Assembly (NCBI RefSeq): GCF_026914265.1
Contig: NC_069135.1
Span: 33,117,756 to 33,181,755, forward strand
Source of the DNA: Mya arenaria
Taxonomy: Eukaryota > Mollusca > Bivalvia > Myida > Myidae
DNA length: 64,000 bases
Direction of reading: 5' to 3'
The stretch's first letter is position 1. Each line of letters begins with the position of its first letter. The notes beneath the pieces were generated by a model. It saw nothing but the letters and a program-made list of their open reading frames with translations. It had not been told where the DNA came from and did not search any database. Position numbers and translations under genes: made by a program. Below are positions 37,101 through 48,531 of this stretch, piece by piece.

Positions 37101-40100
37101 TTTAGAAGACTTGGGCTTGTAGTTGGGTTGTTTAATAGCCCAACCATACCCCGCCCCTCTGGCCCTTCACTGCCTACAGGCACCTCTAGCAGGCGGGCTC
37201 CAAAACGCTTGGATGCGTTGGACCTTCTCTGTTCTACCCGGCAGACCAGTCCCTTAGCCCTCCTACCCTCTAGTGCTCTGCTTACTGCAAAATAAGAACG
37301 TGGCAAATAGTTTATACCAAATATAAAGAATAACTGAAATGAAACTGTATGTGAGTTTTCTTTTATTTCAGTAATTATCGATCAATTAACATCCAGAGAT
37401 AGGGGAATATTGCTTCATATGTTTTGTGGATATAAACCTAGCAGTGCCAACTGACATTCGATACAATAAATATGTACTGTATCTGCACATACTGAGATTT
37501 TAAATGTCATCTACAACTCATATATATCCGGATATACAGGGCTTAAGGAAGCAGTCAACAATCAGCAGTGTGGTAGTTTCAAATTATTTTTACCCTAAAT
37601 TCTATTTTTTTGCCTTCAGCGCAGCCACTGCATAAATGCAATGACATTATTTTCAGCATTTTTGTAAAACCACATGCTGGTGCAGTTCGAAAATGTGACA
37701 ATGTTATTTCAGGTTCATTATGAACCTTGACAAGAAATGCTGCTAAGAGTTGCAATGAAATGTTCATTGGAGCTCCAACCGGCGATTCTTGTTAAGTTTG
37801 GACCATATGGCGCCCTATAGTGAATGAAAAATTACTGTTGCCTGCCCCCTAGTATATGAAAACGGGCAGAATTATTGGCTTACATTTTGATCTTGTATTA
37901 GCCATCTCATTATCACCTGCAGCAGTTACAACAGTCTCTGAACCAGCGTCTTTCACTTTTGTGACCTTGACAGGGGACACCTCAGCTGACATAAAGCTTC
38001 TTGTTGAAGGAAATCCACTGTGACCTTGACCTGTAGATGACCCATGAGCTTTTGGTGACCTTTCCTCAACAAGTATCCTTCGAGGCTTTGGGCTCACCAT
38101 TTGACTTGGCCTTATTGCCTGAAAAAGTAAAACAAATATATATTTTTGGATACAATGTCATTACTATCATCAGTTTATTTTTCTAAATCTGTTTGTCACA
38201 AAACTCAAAGAAACCTTTTAGAGGTCTGCTTACTACTGAGATTTTAAACATTTATAACATTTTTTCAACACTTTCATAATTATTGCAGTATAAAGCCATT
38301 ATTTAATTCTTTAATTAAAATAAAAAACACCAATGACAAATGTTTTTGATGTTTCTTAATGATTACGATATAATTTTTAGGGCATTAATTTTTTTATGTT
38401 TTTTGTTTTTGTTTTCAGATGATTAGTTGTGTAATATTAAGATATCAAACAAAGTCTTCATCAACAGTAGCCATAAACTAATGTTCTTACTTGGGACATG
38501 GAAGTGCTAGGCTGGGTGGTTAAGGCGGACAACCTTGCCTCCAGTTCCCGACATCTATCAGTTAACTCCCTTTGCTCCTGTTCCTTGAACTGAAGCTGTG
38601 TCTGCAGCTTTGTCACCTCCGACTGCAAGACAAACAATTTTGCTTCATTTTCTAGGCTTTTACAGACAAAGCATGATGAATTTTATTTATGCAATAAGCT
38701 TTCATAAAACAGTATAAATGGTTGGGTTGCAAAATGTGATCAATCACGGAATAGAATCAGGACGAGTATTTGATTGATTTTTTTAGAGAATAATCAAAAC
38801 TATTCATTCTACTTTGTATGCATCTAAAAAAATTGAATTGTATGTATTTAATTAAATGAGATGCTAAATTCAAACAACTTTGTACAGACATGTGTTCATT
38901 TCCACTCATTTATCTAAAAAAAAAACATCCAAAAAATTGATTTTATGTATTTCATTAAATCAGATGCTAAAATCAAGCAACTATTGCATATACAGACTTA
39001 CCGATCAACTCCAACTTTAAAAAAAGAAAGAAGAAGAAGCACAAAGTTAATTTCTAATTAAGTAGCCTCTATAAAACTGATATGTTTTCTGCTGTTGGTA
39101 CCGTTGGTATTGCAATATTGTGCTTTTTTTCAACTCTTTAAGACTGTCGATGTTTTTATAATAATACCTCTTCATTTTTTGTACTAACGAAGCTTTGCAC
39201 ATAGAGGATCAAATATTGGAAGGAAATATTTAGTACAAATGAATAAACAATACCTTCTACTCCGATATGAACATGCCAATGTGTATATATGCTCTGGTTT
39301 TAGAATAACTTAAATGTATGTTATTTTGTAAATTTACGGCATGTCCTTAAAAGAATAAGTAGTTAACTCGAATACAGAATGACAACAGCAATAGTCACCA
39401 GCCTGACGTTGTCAGTGATGATTATTTAATTTAACTCCATAATTATTACATCGCTCATTAATGGTTAAACAATGCATAATTAATTCTCGTATTACATTCA
39501 CATCATTGTAAGAAAATGAACAGTATTAAAAAACTTGTAAATTTTCGTTTCATGGTAGGTATACAGTAATTGAATATGAACACAGCTTGAGTTCCCACCT
39601 GTAAATGTTTTTCTCGCTCGTTTGTGTGGAGATTCTGCTGGTGAAGTGAGTTGATGCGTTCCTGCTTAAAAGAGTCCAGCTCTGAGTCCTTCTGTTTCAG
39701 ATTATCTCGGAGTAGCTGGATTTCTCCCTCCTTCACATAACCTTCCTCCTTCATACGATCAACCTGCAAATCATTAAGTTTAACCTTCAATTTTAAAAAT
39801 AAATATCATATGACTGAGAAACAAGTTCTTCACAGATGAATGCAAAATGCTCATCTTTTTTTCAATCAATCTAGGTGCACAACACAACCAATAGCTTAGC
39901 TTGAGAGAAAGAGCTTGCATAAGTATCTATTTTCATTATATCATAAACTTTGACAAACTAATTTCAAAGTAAAACCTTTAGAGGGACATTGATTTATATT
40001 TAATATAGGACTTTATAATTATGCAATTAAGTTTACATGTGTAACAGGTTGAAATCACCAGTAAGAAATATTATATGTAAAATTAATACCAGTTAAACAT

Positions 40101-43100
40101 TCATTTTAACCCTTTAGCGCATGTTTACGAGATAGGCCGACATAGCTCATTAGCAGATGTATACGCATCTGGCCGACCGTATCCATTACTGGATGTAAAC
40201 GCATGGCCCGCATATTTCAATAGGGTCATTTCAATATTTCAATTTTGCATCTTTCTTTTTGTAAACAATATCCCGGATGTTTATAAAATTAAAGTTTAAC
40301 CTTTTGTGTATTGATTTTCCCTTGAAAATATCGTCTGCTAAATTGAGAAGGTGTTTATACTCCCAATCGCAGGTGTGATATCCTATTGTGACGTAATAAG
40401 ACCACGAGCTGAGTACTGTATGGAATTTCCCCCAAATTCATTGATGCGTAAATCATTAAATATATTACGTCAGTTCAGTTTACCATTAAAATCAATTGAG
40501 ATTATATTTACTTAAAGGTAATATTTTGTTTACAAACAAAATAAACAATTAGTAAATGAAAAAATGATGGGTAAATTTTCTGTGAAGCTGATATAATGTC
40601 CATCATAGTTTTGGCTGTAAAATAGGTCATGTGCAAGCGTTTTGTTTGATATAGATCTTTTTATTCATACCGGAAAATCATTTATCGGCTTTCTTTTTTG
40701 TAAACAATTTTATGAGGGGGTAATAAAGTTAAACAGAAACCTTGGACTGGATCTCTCAGCTGGATGACACCGGATATTCCTGACATATTTCTGTGTATTA
40801 TACACAAGAACATAAATTGTTGGCTTTTTAATCCAGATGGGTCTTTTTTATGATAGGGGTAATATAATTTAGATCAATCCCAGCATTTAATTACCCTTTG
40901 ATTTAATGCAATTATGACATTTCAAAGAAATGTTACAATTCCATCTTGGAAATACATTCACAGCTGAAATAAAATAATTTAATATTTCATCATTGACATC
41001 ATTTATTAGATAATTTAATTATCTATAAAAAATGTATTCACATAAAAAAGATTTGAACACAATTATTTGGAGTAACATTGATTTTAAGGTCATACTGCTT
41101 TATTCATTTTCTCATTTTCAAATATCCTGAAAAGTACCTATACAGATAAGGACTGCTTATCAGTAAGTTGGCTATTGACTGGGAGGTGTAATCTGGCCAC
41201 TTGTCTATGTGCTAAAGGGTTAAGGATAAAGAAAAAACTACACATTAACAAAGCATTTTTCAGGTTCAATTCCCGGCCCGGGGGTATCTGAGGTTTGATT
41301 TGTGGTCACCAAGCTGGACAAGTGTGTTTTTCCTTTGTACTCCAGTATCCCCCACAACAAAAGACCTCACTCTCATGCAACATAGTACCAACAAGAGTGA
41401 CTTAGCATAAGTTAATATAACTTTCTTCACAATCTTGTAAAATACATATAGTTAAAGCTAAGAATTATTTTTTCTGCTTTAAACATTGTACACTACCTGC
41501 AGATGTAGAGAAGCATTCTCCTGTTTGATAATGTTGATCTCATGAGAGATAGACTGGTTTGATTGCAGAAGGCTTGACACATCCAGGGACTCGGAACTGA
41601 GCCCGCGTGACAGGGAGCTGAACTGGGCATTACCATGGTCAGACGAGGAACCTGTGGAAATAGAATGGCATCAGTATTGTTGTTTATCTCTGTGGGCTGT
41701 GACACTAAGACAAGGAACTAAACTAGGCAAAAAAGTTCTAAAAAAAAGTTTAGTTTTTTTCCTCTTAAGAAGGAAATATTATTAAGACTGGGCACAATGG
41801 AGGAAAGGAAAATGAAAGAAAAATAAAGGAAACAATTCAAGAAACGTTCATTTTTTACGCATAATTTGGCAAGATATTGACTTCCACCCCTGGTATACAC
41901 ATCCACCCCTGGTGTATACCTGACTTGATGCTGGCAGAGTTGCTAGTATTGTATCCACTGATTGAGCTGGGGTAGTTTGAGTGGCTAGAAGCACCAGACA
42001 CATTGTGGTGACTCGACCTGTGGGGAGATATCAAGTATATCAACTTGGCAGAGATACATACAATGAACATGGCAGTAAGTGTTTAATTTCAAAAGGACCT
42101 AAAACTACATATATGATGATATTTGAATCCCCTGCATACCCAGGTGTTTTGGGATCTGCTGTTATAACTGGCCTAACAACATTTAGATGAACTAGGCTGG
42201 GACAATGCTTCACAGGCAAACTACTCGCTGCCATAATATATGAATAACTATTACCCCAAGATAACAGAAATCCCCCTGCGTACCCTCTAGAACTGGAGCT
42301 AGTGTTTCTGGAACTGCTGTTGTGACTGGCAAGGCTGGAGGAGCTGCTGCGTGACAGAACTGGCCTCGCAAACTCCCCACTGCCTAACGATCCACGAGCT
42401 GTGCATGATAAAATTCATAATAATACTGATAAAGGAATTATTTATAAACCACATACATATATCAGAAGTGCACAATACAAAGCAAGCTTTTAGATGTATA
42501 ATAAGGCCTTACAAAATGATGCAGAAGTTCAGCACTTTTGTTTCAAAAATAAAAGCCAAGTAAACTAGTCTCCTACCATAAACATAGATGTACATGTAGA
42601 AGGATTGATTTAAAGAGTCCATTGGACTAAATTCCTACAAGTACCTGCAGTGCTGGCCGTTGGTTTACTTGTTGAGGGTTGCTGTTGTTTAACTGCCTAT
42701 AAATAGAGATGAATACAAGTTTTTAGAATCATTTGTGGGGTCTCCATTTCAATACCATATAGAATACTTCAGTTTTTTGTTGTCTTTGCTTCACATGCTT
42801 TGTATTATGTAATGTACATTATTTAAAGCAGCACTCCAACAGATTCACTGATTTGACAACTTTTACATATATTATAGGATAATACACATTAGGAAAACTG
42901 CCGAAATTTTCGTTTATCTTAAAATGTTAGTAACGCATTTAGCAAAAAAACATCAATTTTTGAGTGTAGTATTAAAATTGCGTTCTGATCTTTTATCAGC
43001 AGTCTTAAATCACCTTTTTTCAGACATTTAAGCCAAATTTGGCCCATTCCAAGACAAACAAGAGCTGTCACAGAGACAGCGCGCTCGACTATTCCGCCGC

Positions 43101-45498
43101 TTTTCAGTGTAAGGATTGAAAATGTTTGGCGAAACATGCATTGATCATTGTTAGTTTAGATTTCAATGCAATTCATGATGTGCTGAGATATTAACATAAA
43201 TGTGGTTAAGTCGAATAATAAAGGGCAATTATTTGTATTAAATGCAAAGTAGAGTTATCTTACTTGGTAAATTAAGTAGGTTGGATGGTTGAGTACCATT
43301 GTATCAAGTCTGAATGAAATACCTCAAGTAGATGCTGAGATATTAACCTATGTGTGCTTGGACGCAAAACCTTAACCAGAATATCTACGTCGAATAATAA
43401 AGGCCTTTAATTTGCATTAAATACAAAGTAGAGTTATCTAACTTGGTAAATTAATTAGGTTGGATGGTTGAGTACCATTGTATCAAATCTCAATGCAATA
43501 CCTCAAGTAGTTGCTGAGATATTAACCTATGTGTGCTTGTACGCAAAACCTTAACCAAAATTTCTAAATTTAATAATAAAGGCCTATTATTGGAATTAAA
43601 TGCAAAGTAGAGTTATCTTACTTGGTTAATTAAGTAGGTTGGATGGTTGAGTATCATTGTATCAAGTCTCAATGCAATACCTCAAGTAGTTGCTGAGATA
43701 TTAACCTATGTGTGCTTGCACGCAAAACCTTAACCAGAATTTCTAAGTCAAATAATAAAGGCCTATTTTTTGCATTAAATGAAAAGTAGAGTTATCTAAC
43801 CTGGTAAATTAATTAGGTTGGATGGTTGAGTACCATTGTATCAAATCTCAATGCAATACCTCAAGTAGTTGCTGAGATATTAACCTATGTGTGCTTGCAC
43901 GCAAAACCTTAACCAAAATTTCTAAATCGAATAATAAAGGCCTATTATTGGAATTAAATGCAAAGTAGAGTTATCTTACTTGGTTAATTAAGTAAATTGG
44001 ACGGTTGAGTATCATTGTATCAAGTCTCAATGCAATATCTCAAGTAGTTGCTGAGATATTAACCTATGTGTGCTTGCACGCAAGACCTTAACCAGAATTT
44101 CTAAGTCGAACAATAAAGGCCTATTATTTTAATTAAATGCAAACTAGAGTTATCTAACTTGGTTAATTAAGTAGGTTGGATGGTTAAGAACCATTGTATC
44201 AAGTCTCAATCGAATACCTCAAGTAGTTGCTGAGATATTAACCTATGTGTGCTTGCACGCAAAACCTTAACTAAGGTGTGACAACGACGCCGACGCTTGG
44301 GTGAGTAGTATAGCTCTCCTTATTCTTCGATTAGTCGAGCTAAAAATTAAAACATTGTAAAAATGGTCAATCTGTGAATGTGCAGCTTTTAAGTGGAAAC
44401 ATTCCAATGTTGAGCCACCCCATCTCACCTGTGAAGCCTGCATCTCAAGGTCATCAATATCACCAAGATCTGCCTGTGTAAACTCCATACTGTCATCCCA
44501 TAATCCCTCCTCCTCTGTTCGACGCTTCTTTGATGGTGGTTCTGTAAAAGCGAAACACAAATTGATGATTTTTTTAGATTGTGATTAGAGCTCACAGCTG
44601 CAGCACATTTTTAGTCTATAGTCAGTAATTTCAATTATCTATTTTATATCAATAATTCAAAAAGATCCAGATAAGGCTAAAGGTGTATATTTTTAACCCA
44701 GATGTTTTTCAAGATAGTAAGTTGCTCTCTGATTTTTTGCAAATAGTATTTATGGATTTCAAAGAGAATTTATATCAACAGAGTATAAAAAAAATCTAGG
44801 AATGCTTGAAATGACTCCTTTGGTACCAAGTTATTGGTGGTCTGAACCCGGTTCACGTTCTGATTGGTGCAAAAAGCTCAACTGGTTTGTTGACATGATC
44901 TACTGTGATATATTGGAAATAGCACTGGATTTATGCATCTATTATTTAAATAATTTTACTGTTTATTTTAAAATTTCAGTTTCCTAAGTTTATAAGTTCA
45001 AACATCTCTTTATTCATCTTTGGAAAAAAGGCAATTTTCCAACAAGTTGAAAATTTAACTTTATGAATACACCCCTTGTTATACAAAGGGAAGTAATCCC
45101 TGCATATTATATGATTATGTTCCAGTCAGCAAAATTTAGCTTTCATTGCACCCATTCACACTTTGGTCAATCAGAATGATGTTTTAACTAAATCAAATTC
45201 ATAAATTAAATTAAATTAAATTAAAAATAAATAATTGATGGATTTATCCATGTACAATGTGCACTATATTATCTGAAAGTCAGTAATGCAAATTTTATTT
45301 TTATATTTAGCAGATCAGTGTTGTTGTTTTTTATCGTCGATAACAAAAGTGACACACACATGAAGGACAGTTTTAAGTCTTAACAGTAGACCAATTGCCA
45401 TTGATATTTAAAAAATATCAAAATCTTAAGATTCTACAATAATAAAAGACTTGAAGTTCCCTACCATTTTCGTCCTGTTTCTTGTAGTTGCCAGCCAT
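28131..45498 (-). CDS. ATRIP: ATR-interacting protein
   Basis: Regulatory partner that brings ATR kinase to RPA-coated single-stranded DNA. Exons in transcript order: 45498-45465, 44541-44429, 42696-42645, 42398-42284, 42017-41920, 41651-41497, 39763-39599, 38622-38491, 38118-37884, 37284-37044 (or -37053), 33963-33432, 32742-32617, 32276-32188, 31347-31202, 30590-30502, 30180-30094, 29432-29081, 28222-28131. The sum is 2853 nt, 950 residues (human 791), with all phases closing. Seen: a basic PPSKKRR stretch, then MEFTQADLGDIDDLEMQ (residues 30-46), which matches the RPA-binding acidic helix; a Ser-rich linker; a coiled coil at about 175-275 with EGEIQLLRDNLKQKDSEL, close to human NGEIKILRDSLHQ; a long helical C-terminal part (SGCLLLSLYSL, CSVEVVKSLVYLL); and an acidic tail. 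An in-frame ATG at 45612 could add 38 residues; I prefer ATG 45498, whose MAG start matches human. Confidence 0.9.
31394..31445 (-). pseudogene. Partial relic of ATRIP exon 14
   Basis: Just upstream, in transcript sense, of live exon 14 (31347-31202), the plus-strand words ACAAGATATAGGGCTGTCATCTGGGG, CAATTTCCAG repeat ACAAGGTATAA...GGGCTGTCATCTGGGGG, CAATCTTCCA of that exon. Only about 50 bp survive, with small gaps. Confidence 0.55.
33038..33296. mobile_element. TIR mini-element with GGCCCCAATTTCTYGAAAC ends
   Basis: The left end is GGCCCCAATTTCTCGAAACT and the inverse of the right end is GGCCCCAATTTCTTGAAACT; both continue with TCTTAA, giving terminal repeats of about 26 bp with one mismatch. 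259 bp, non-coding, in an ATRIP intron. Confidence 0.8.
34320..36858. repeat. Satellite-bearing element, ~13 units of ~181 bp, in ATRIP intron
   Basis: CACTCCATTGTGAATAAACAC recurs every 180-181 bp from about 34481 to 36651 with little divergence. Each unit also holds GTGACCTTGACCTTTGAGG and TTGCACGCGACACGTC. The array is framed by CAAGAGCTGTCACAG...ATGCCCCCGAA on the left and the inverted-like TTCGGGGGCAT...ACAGCTGT on the right, after a GGAC run. The frame suggests the array is the core of a mobile unit and did not arise in place. It lies between exons 10 and 11. Confidence 0.85.
40106..41223. mobile_element. piggyBac-like non-autonomous element
   Basis: TTAA at 40106-40109 and 41220-41223 flank an 1110-bp segment. 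Its ends are CCCTTTAGCGCATGTTTAC and, inverted, CCCTTTAGCACATAGACAAG. TTAA target copies plus CCCTTT-type ends fit the piggyBac superfamily. No transposase frame is seen inside, so it would depend on one elsewhere. It lies in the intron between ATRIP exons 6 and 7. Confidence 0.65.
41262..41440 (+). mobile_element. SINE fragment, copy 2
   Basis: The B-box-like GGTTCAATTCCCGGCC is followed by GTGGTCACCAAGCTGGACAAG, TGTACTCCAGTATCCCCCAC and AAGACCTCACTCTC. It is the same family as the fragment at 20287-20480. It sits just downstream of ATRIP exon 6 in the adjoining intron. Confidence 0.55.
42825..44390. mobile_element. TIR mini-element copy 2, split by a satellite element
   Basis: The left part 42825-43058 (AAAGCAGCACTCCAACA, TTTTATCAGCA, CCAAATTTGGCCCATTCC) and the right part 44346-44390 (AATGGTCAATCTGTGAATGTGCAGCTT) together match copy 1 at 22894-23142. 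The 1.3 kb between them is the satellite-bearing element. No target copy around the inner insertion is evident. Confidence 0.65.
43059..44345. repeat. Satellite-bearing element, ~6 units of 179 bp
   Basis: TGCTGAGATATTAACCTATG recurs at 43333, 43512, 43691, 43870, 44049 and 44228, a spacing of exactly 179 bp, with a partial unit before. The left frame CAAGAGCTGTCACAGAGACAG and GCTCGACTATTC has a partial inverted echo at the right (GATTAGTCGAGC). The unit differs from the 181-bp one in the other ATRIP intron, yet both start with CAAGAGCTGTCACAG. Confidence 0.85.
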
Positions 45499-45612
45499 GT
45501 TTGAGTTGAGTTGTTTGACAGTGAAGGGAGCTCTTGAGGCTTCTTTGTTCACCTTGTACTTTCCCGAATGCCAACCCAGCTGGTTTAGCAGAGACCTTGC
45601 AGCCATCCACAC

Positions 45613-48518
45613 ACTCGTGTAACATGGAAATGTTCAGGCCACTCTAGAATGAACAATATAAAGGTCTGACACACTTACTACAACTTTTAAGTGAGATTTT
45701 GTTTTTTCTTCTGCATTTACGATTTTAGAACAATGACCTTGGAATTTGAATTTTTCACAAATATATTAAACAGAACAAAAATCAAACTTCAATAAAATAC
45801 ATTTAAATAATCTGAATTTTTTAAAATTTGTACATGAATATTATATATGATTTTACATAATTGCATACATGTATGTCTTTAAGAAAAACATTGGAAGCAT
45901 AATGATATAAAGGAGTGATTGAAAATGTATGGTACTGTGGCTCAGGGTTTCAATTAAAGCAAAAAACATCCGGCTATTATTTAAACCCCGCCATAGTATG
46001 ATACCACTTAACAGACGTCATTACACTTTCATTTTAAGTTTTAACTGCATTAAGTATCTCCTCATGATTAATGCTCTTGTATGTGAATTTATTGGTCACA
46101 ATAAAACAATATTGAAGTGTTAAAAAGTGTATTCAAAGCTGATTATTATCGTCCATACACGAAATTTGTAAAACAGATTAAACTTCAATCAGATCAGTAC
46201 ATTTATTAAACCATGTCAGTGTGTTATATTTTATGCTGTAGTGGTGCATTTTTGTACATATTCTTGAATATGAAACTTTATCAAAAGTCTTGTAGAAGTC
46301 CAATATGATCATAATTATCAACTTTGTATCCTTGATTTATGTTTTTTGTAATGCTGTTTATAGTTAAAAGCATTTGAGATTCACATTAATAAAAACTTGA
46401 TAAGATCTGACTCCATGTTGGTTTTCACAATTCTTTCGAGATGGTTCGTATCATGGAAAACAACCATATTTTCGATATTTTAGAAACAACCGCTATGCTG
46501 TAATCCCTTCACCTTCCTTGTGCATTGCCTTGGAACAATATTTGCATATGATATTGATCATAAAGATTGTTTAGATATATGTTTTAACAGAGGAGGAATT
46601 GCCTTGGCTGTTTCTTAAAGAACAGATGGCTAGACCATTGGCTCCTTACAGGTTATGCTGTTAATGATACCATTTAACATAATATATATGTAGAGTATGG
46701 TACTATATTGTGATTAACCCATATTTCAAGGGTTTTCATTTGTAAATATACAACAGAACACATACCCATCTTTTCATGCCTAAGATAAGACCATGATTTT
46801 TATTTAAATTTCAATGATTTTCTGACGAAACCGATGAAATTGGGACCAATGGCTGCACTTAGGGTCGCTGACTTGCATTCACAATAATAAAGTTAAGTTT
46901 AACACCAGTGAGTATAGATTAGTTTGCCAATTCCAAAAAATCAATGTTCATATAAGCGTGGGTTAGTGCCAAAATAACTGCAACCATTACATAAAACTGG
47001 TTCACTTTTTGGTTTGGTAAAAGTTTGCCAAAATGTTTATTAATTGGACTCAATATTTATCCAACAATTACTATCAACCAATTAAATCATTGGAATGTGC
47101 AACCTGGAAAAAGTTAACTTATGGAAAAATTTTCCATTTTTTAAACAATTGGCTGCTTTAAGCTGATTTTATCTAACTTGTATTACATTCTTCCCGAAAT
47201 TGTAAAAATTTTGCCTGTCCACTGGACAAACACGTTGGAAGTTTAAGCCTGTCAGAAAAAAAATATTTTGCCTGTCCGAACAAATATGTCATTAAATGGT
47301 ATACAAAAAAGAGTATAAATGAATATCAACTGGTTTCCTGATTTTATTCACAAAAACTATATAAACAATACATGGACATGTCATTTAGTAAAAATAAACA
47401 CTTAATCCCGCAAAAAATATTTCAACATCGCCGCCATTTAAGTGTTTTCCAGTTATTTGGTTTTCCGGTTATTCCATCGAACACCACAATTTTAACATAG
47501 AAGCTGAAGCATATTGAGAGCTGACGCTTTTGATTGCGCTTTGTTGCAAACCACAAAACAATAAAATTCTAACATGGATGCATCGTATAAACTCGTTTAT
47601 CAATATCGGAAATGGCAGACTTATGGCGATGTTATGTGACTTCAAATATCAATGTAGGATCGCTAAGGCAAATAATCAGAAAACAGGTTTGATAGACATT
47701 TCACTTTTAGGTAACTTTTCACCATTTAGTCGTCTCAAAATAGGCTGGACATCTGGACTGTCATGTACAAAAGAGCTGCTGGACCCATTCAAAATTTGCC
47801 AGACATATCCAGTGGACCGGCATATTTCGGAAAGACTGGCAGACACTGTTAGTGCTCTTGAGAGTGTTTGAATATCCGAATTAAACACATTCCGAAAAGT
47901 AGACGCAATGGGGTAATGATTTTCGTGAGATTAAATGCACTTTGCTATAAAATATATGATCTTAATGATACAAAAGATTAACTGTATGTAAAATATGTTG
48001 AATATATGTCAAACACACTTTTCTTATCATAATTAAAATGAAAACAAAATGTTACTTTTGTAACTACCGCCTGTCGGTGTGTAAAATATTTTATTTCGTG
48101 AAACTTGCAAGTCTTGATTACCTCCCTTATTAATAAGTTGTCCATTTTATTTGACATGACGGCACTTACTTAAAACTTCTGCTGAAGTTGTCATCCGTTG
48201 ACAGCCAGAAACCAGCAGATTGAAGTATAAACTTTTCATTTAAATTTCAGAAACGTATGTAAATTGCTATGAAAACCTGTCACCTGTGCAGCGTTATCAA
48301 ATTTATTGACATTTCCAGACAGACAGACATGTACATTTGTATACAGTGGTATTTTTTGTGTAAAAAAATATTCCACAAGACGCAAGTTTATATTGCTACT
48401 GGTATCAATATGGGCTGTATAGGTTCATATAAACTTTGCATTCTGTAAACAAGTAGGACATAATATTTTTCGAATGATCGCCTTAAAAATACTCTTCAAA
48501 ATTCATTCTGTTTTCAGG
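45613..48518. other. Intergenic region between ATRIP and ALG12 (head to head)
   Basis: The two genes are transcribed away from each other, so both promoters must lie in this 2.9 kb. No CpG-rich core was spotted. Open frames near 47530-47888 exist on both strands but match nothing I recognise. Two GCCTGTCC...-type words near 47214-47275 hint at a degraded repeat. TTTTCAG at 48512-48518 may be the acceptor of a 5' UTR exon of ALG12. Confidence 0.4.
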
Positions 48519-48531
48519 TAACGCTGCAGCC

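Noticed and set aside
47530-47888. Overlapping open frames on both strands as a possible gene
   Set aside because: No known domain, no supported splice sites, and both strands are open; probably chance or a degraded repeat.
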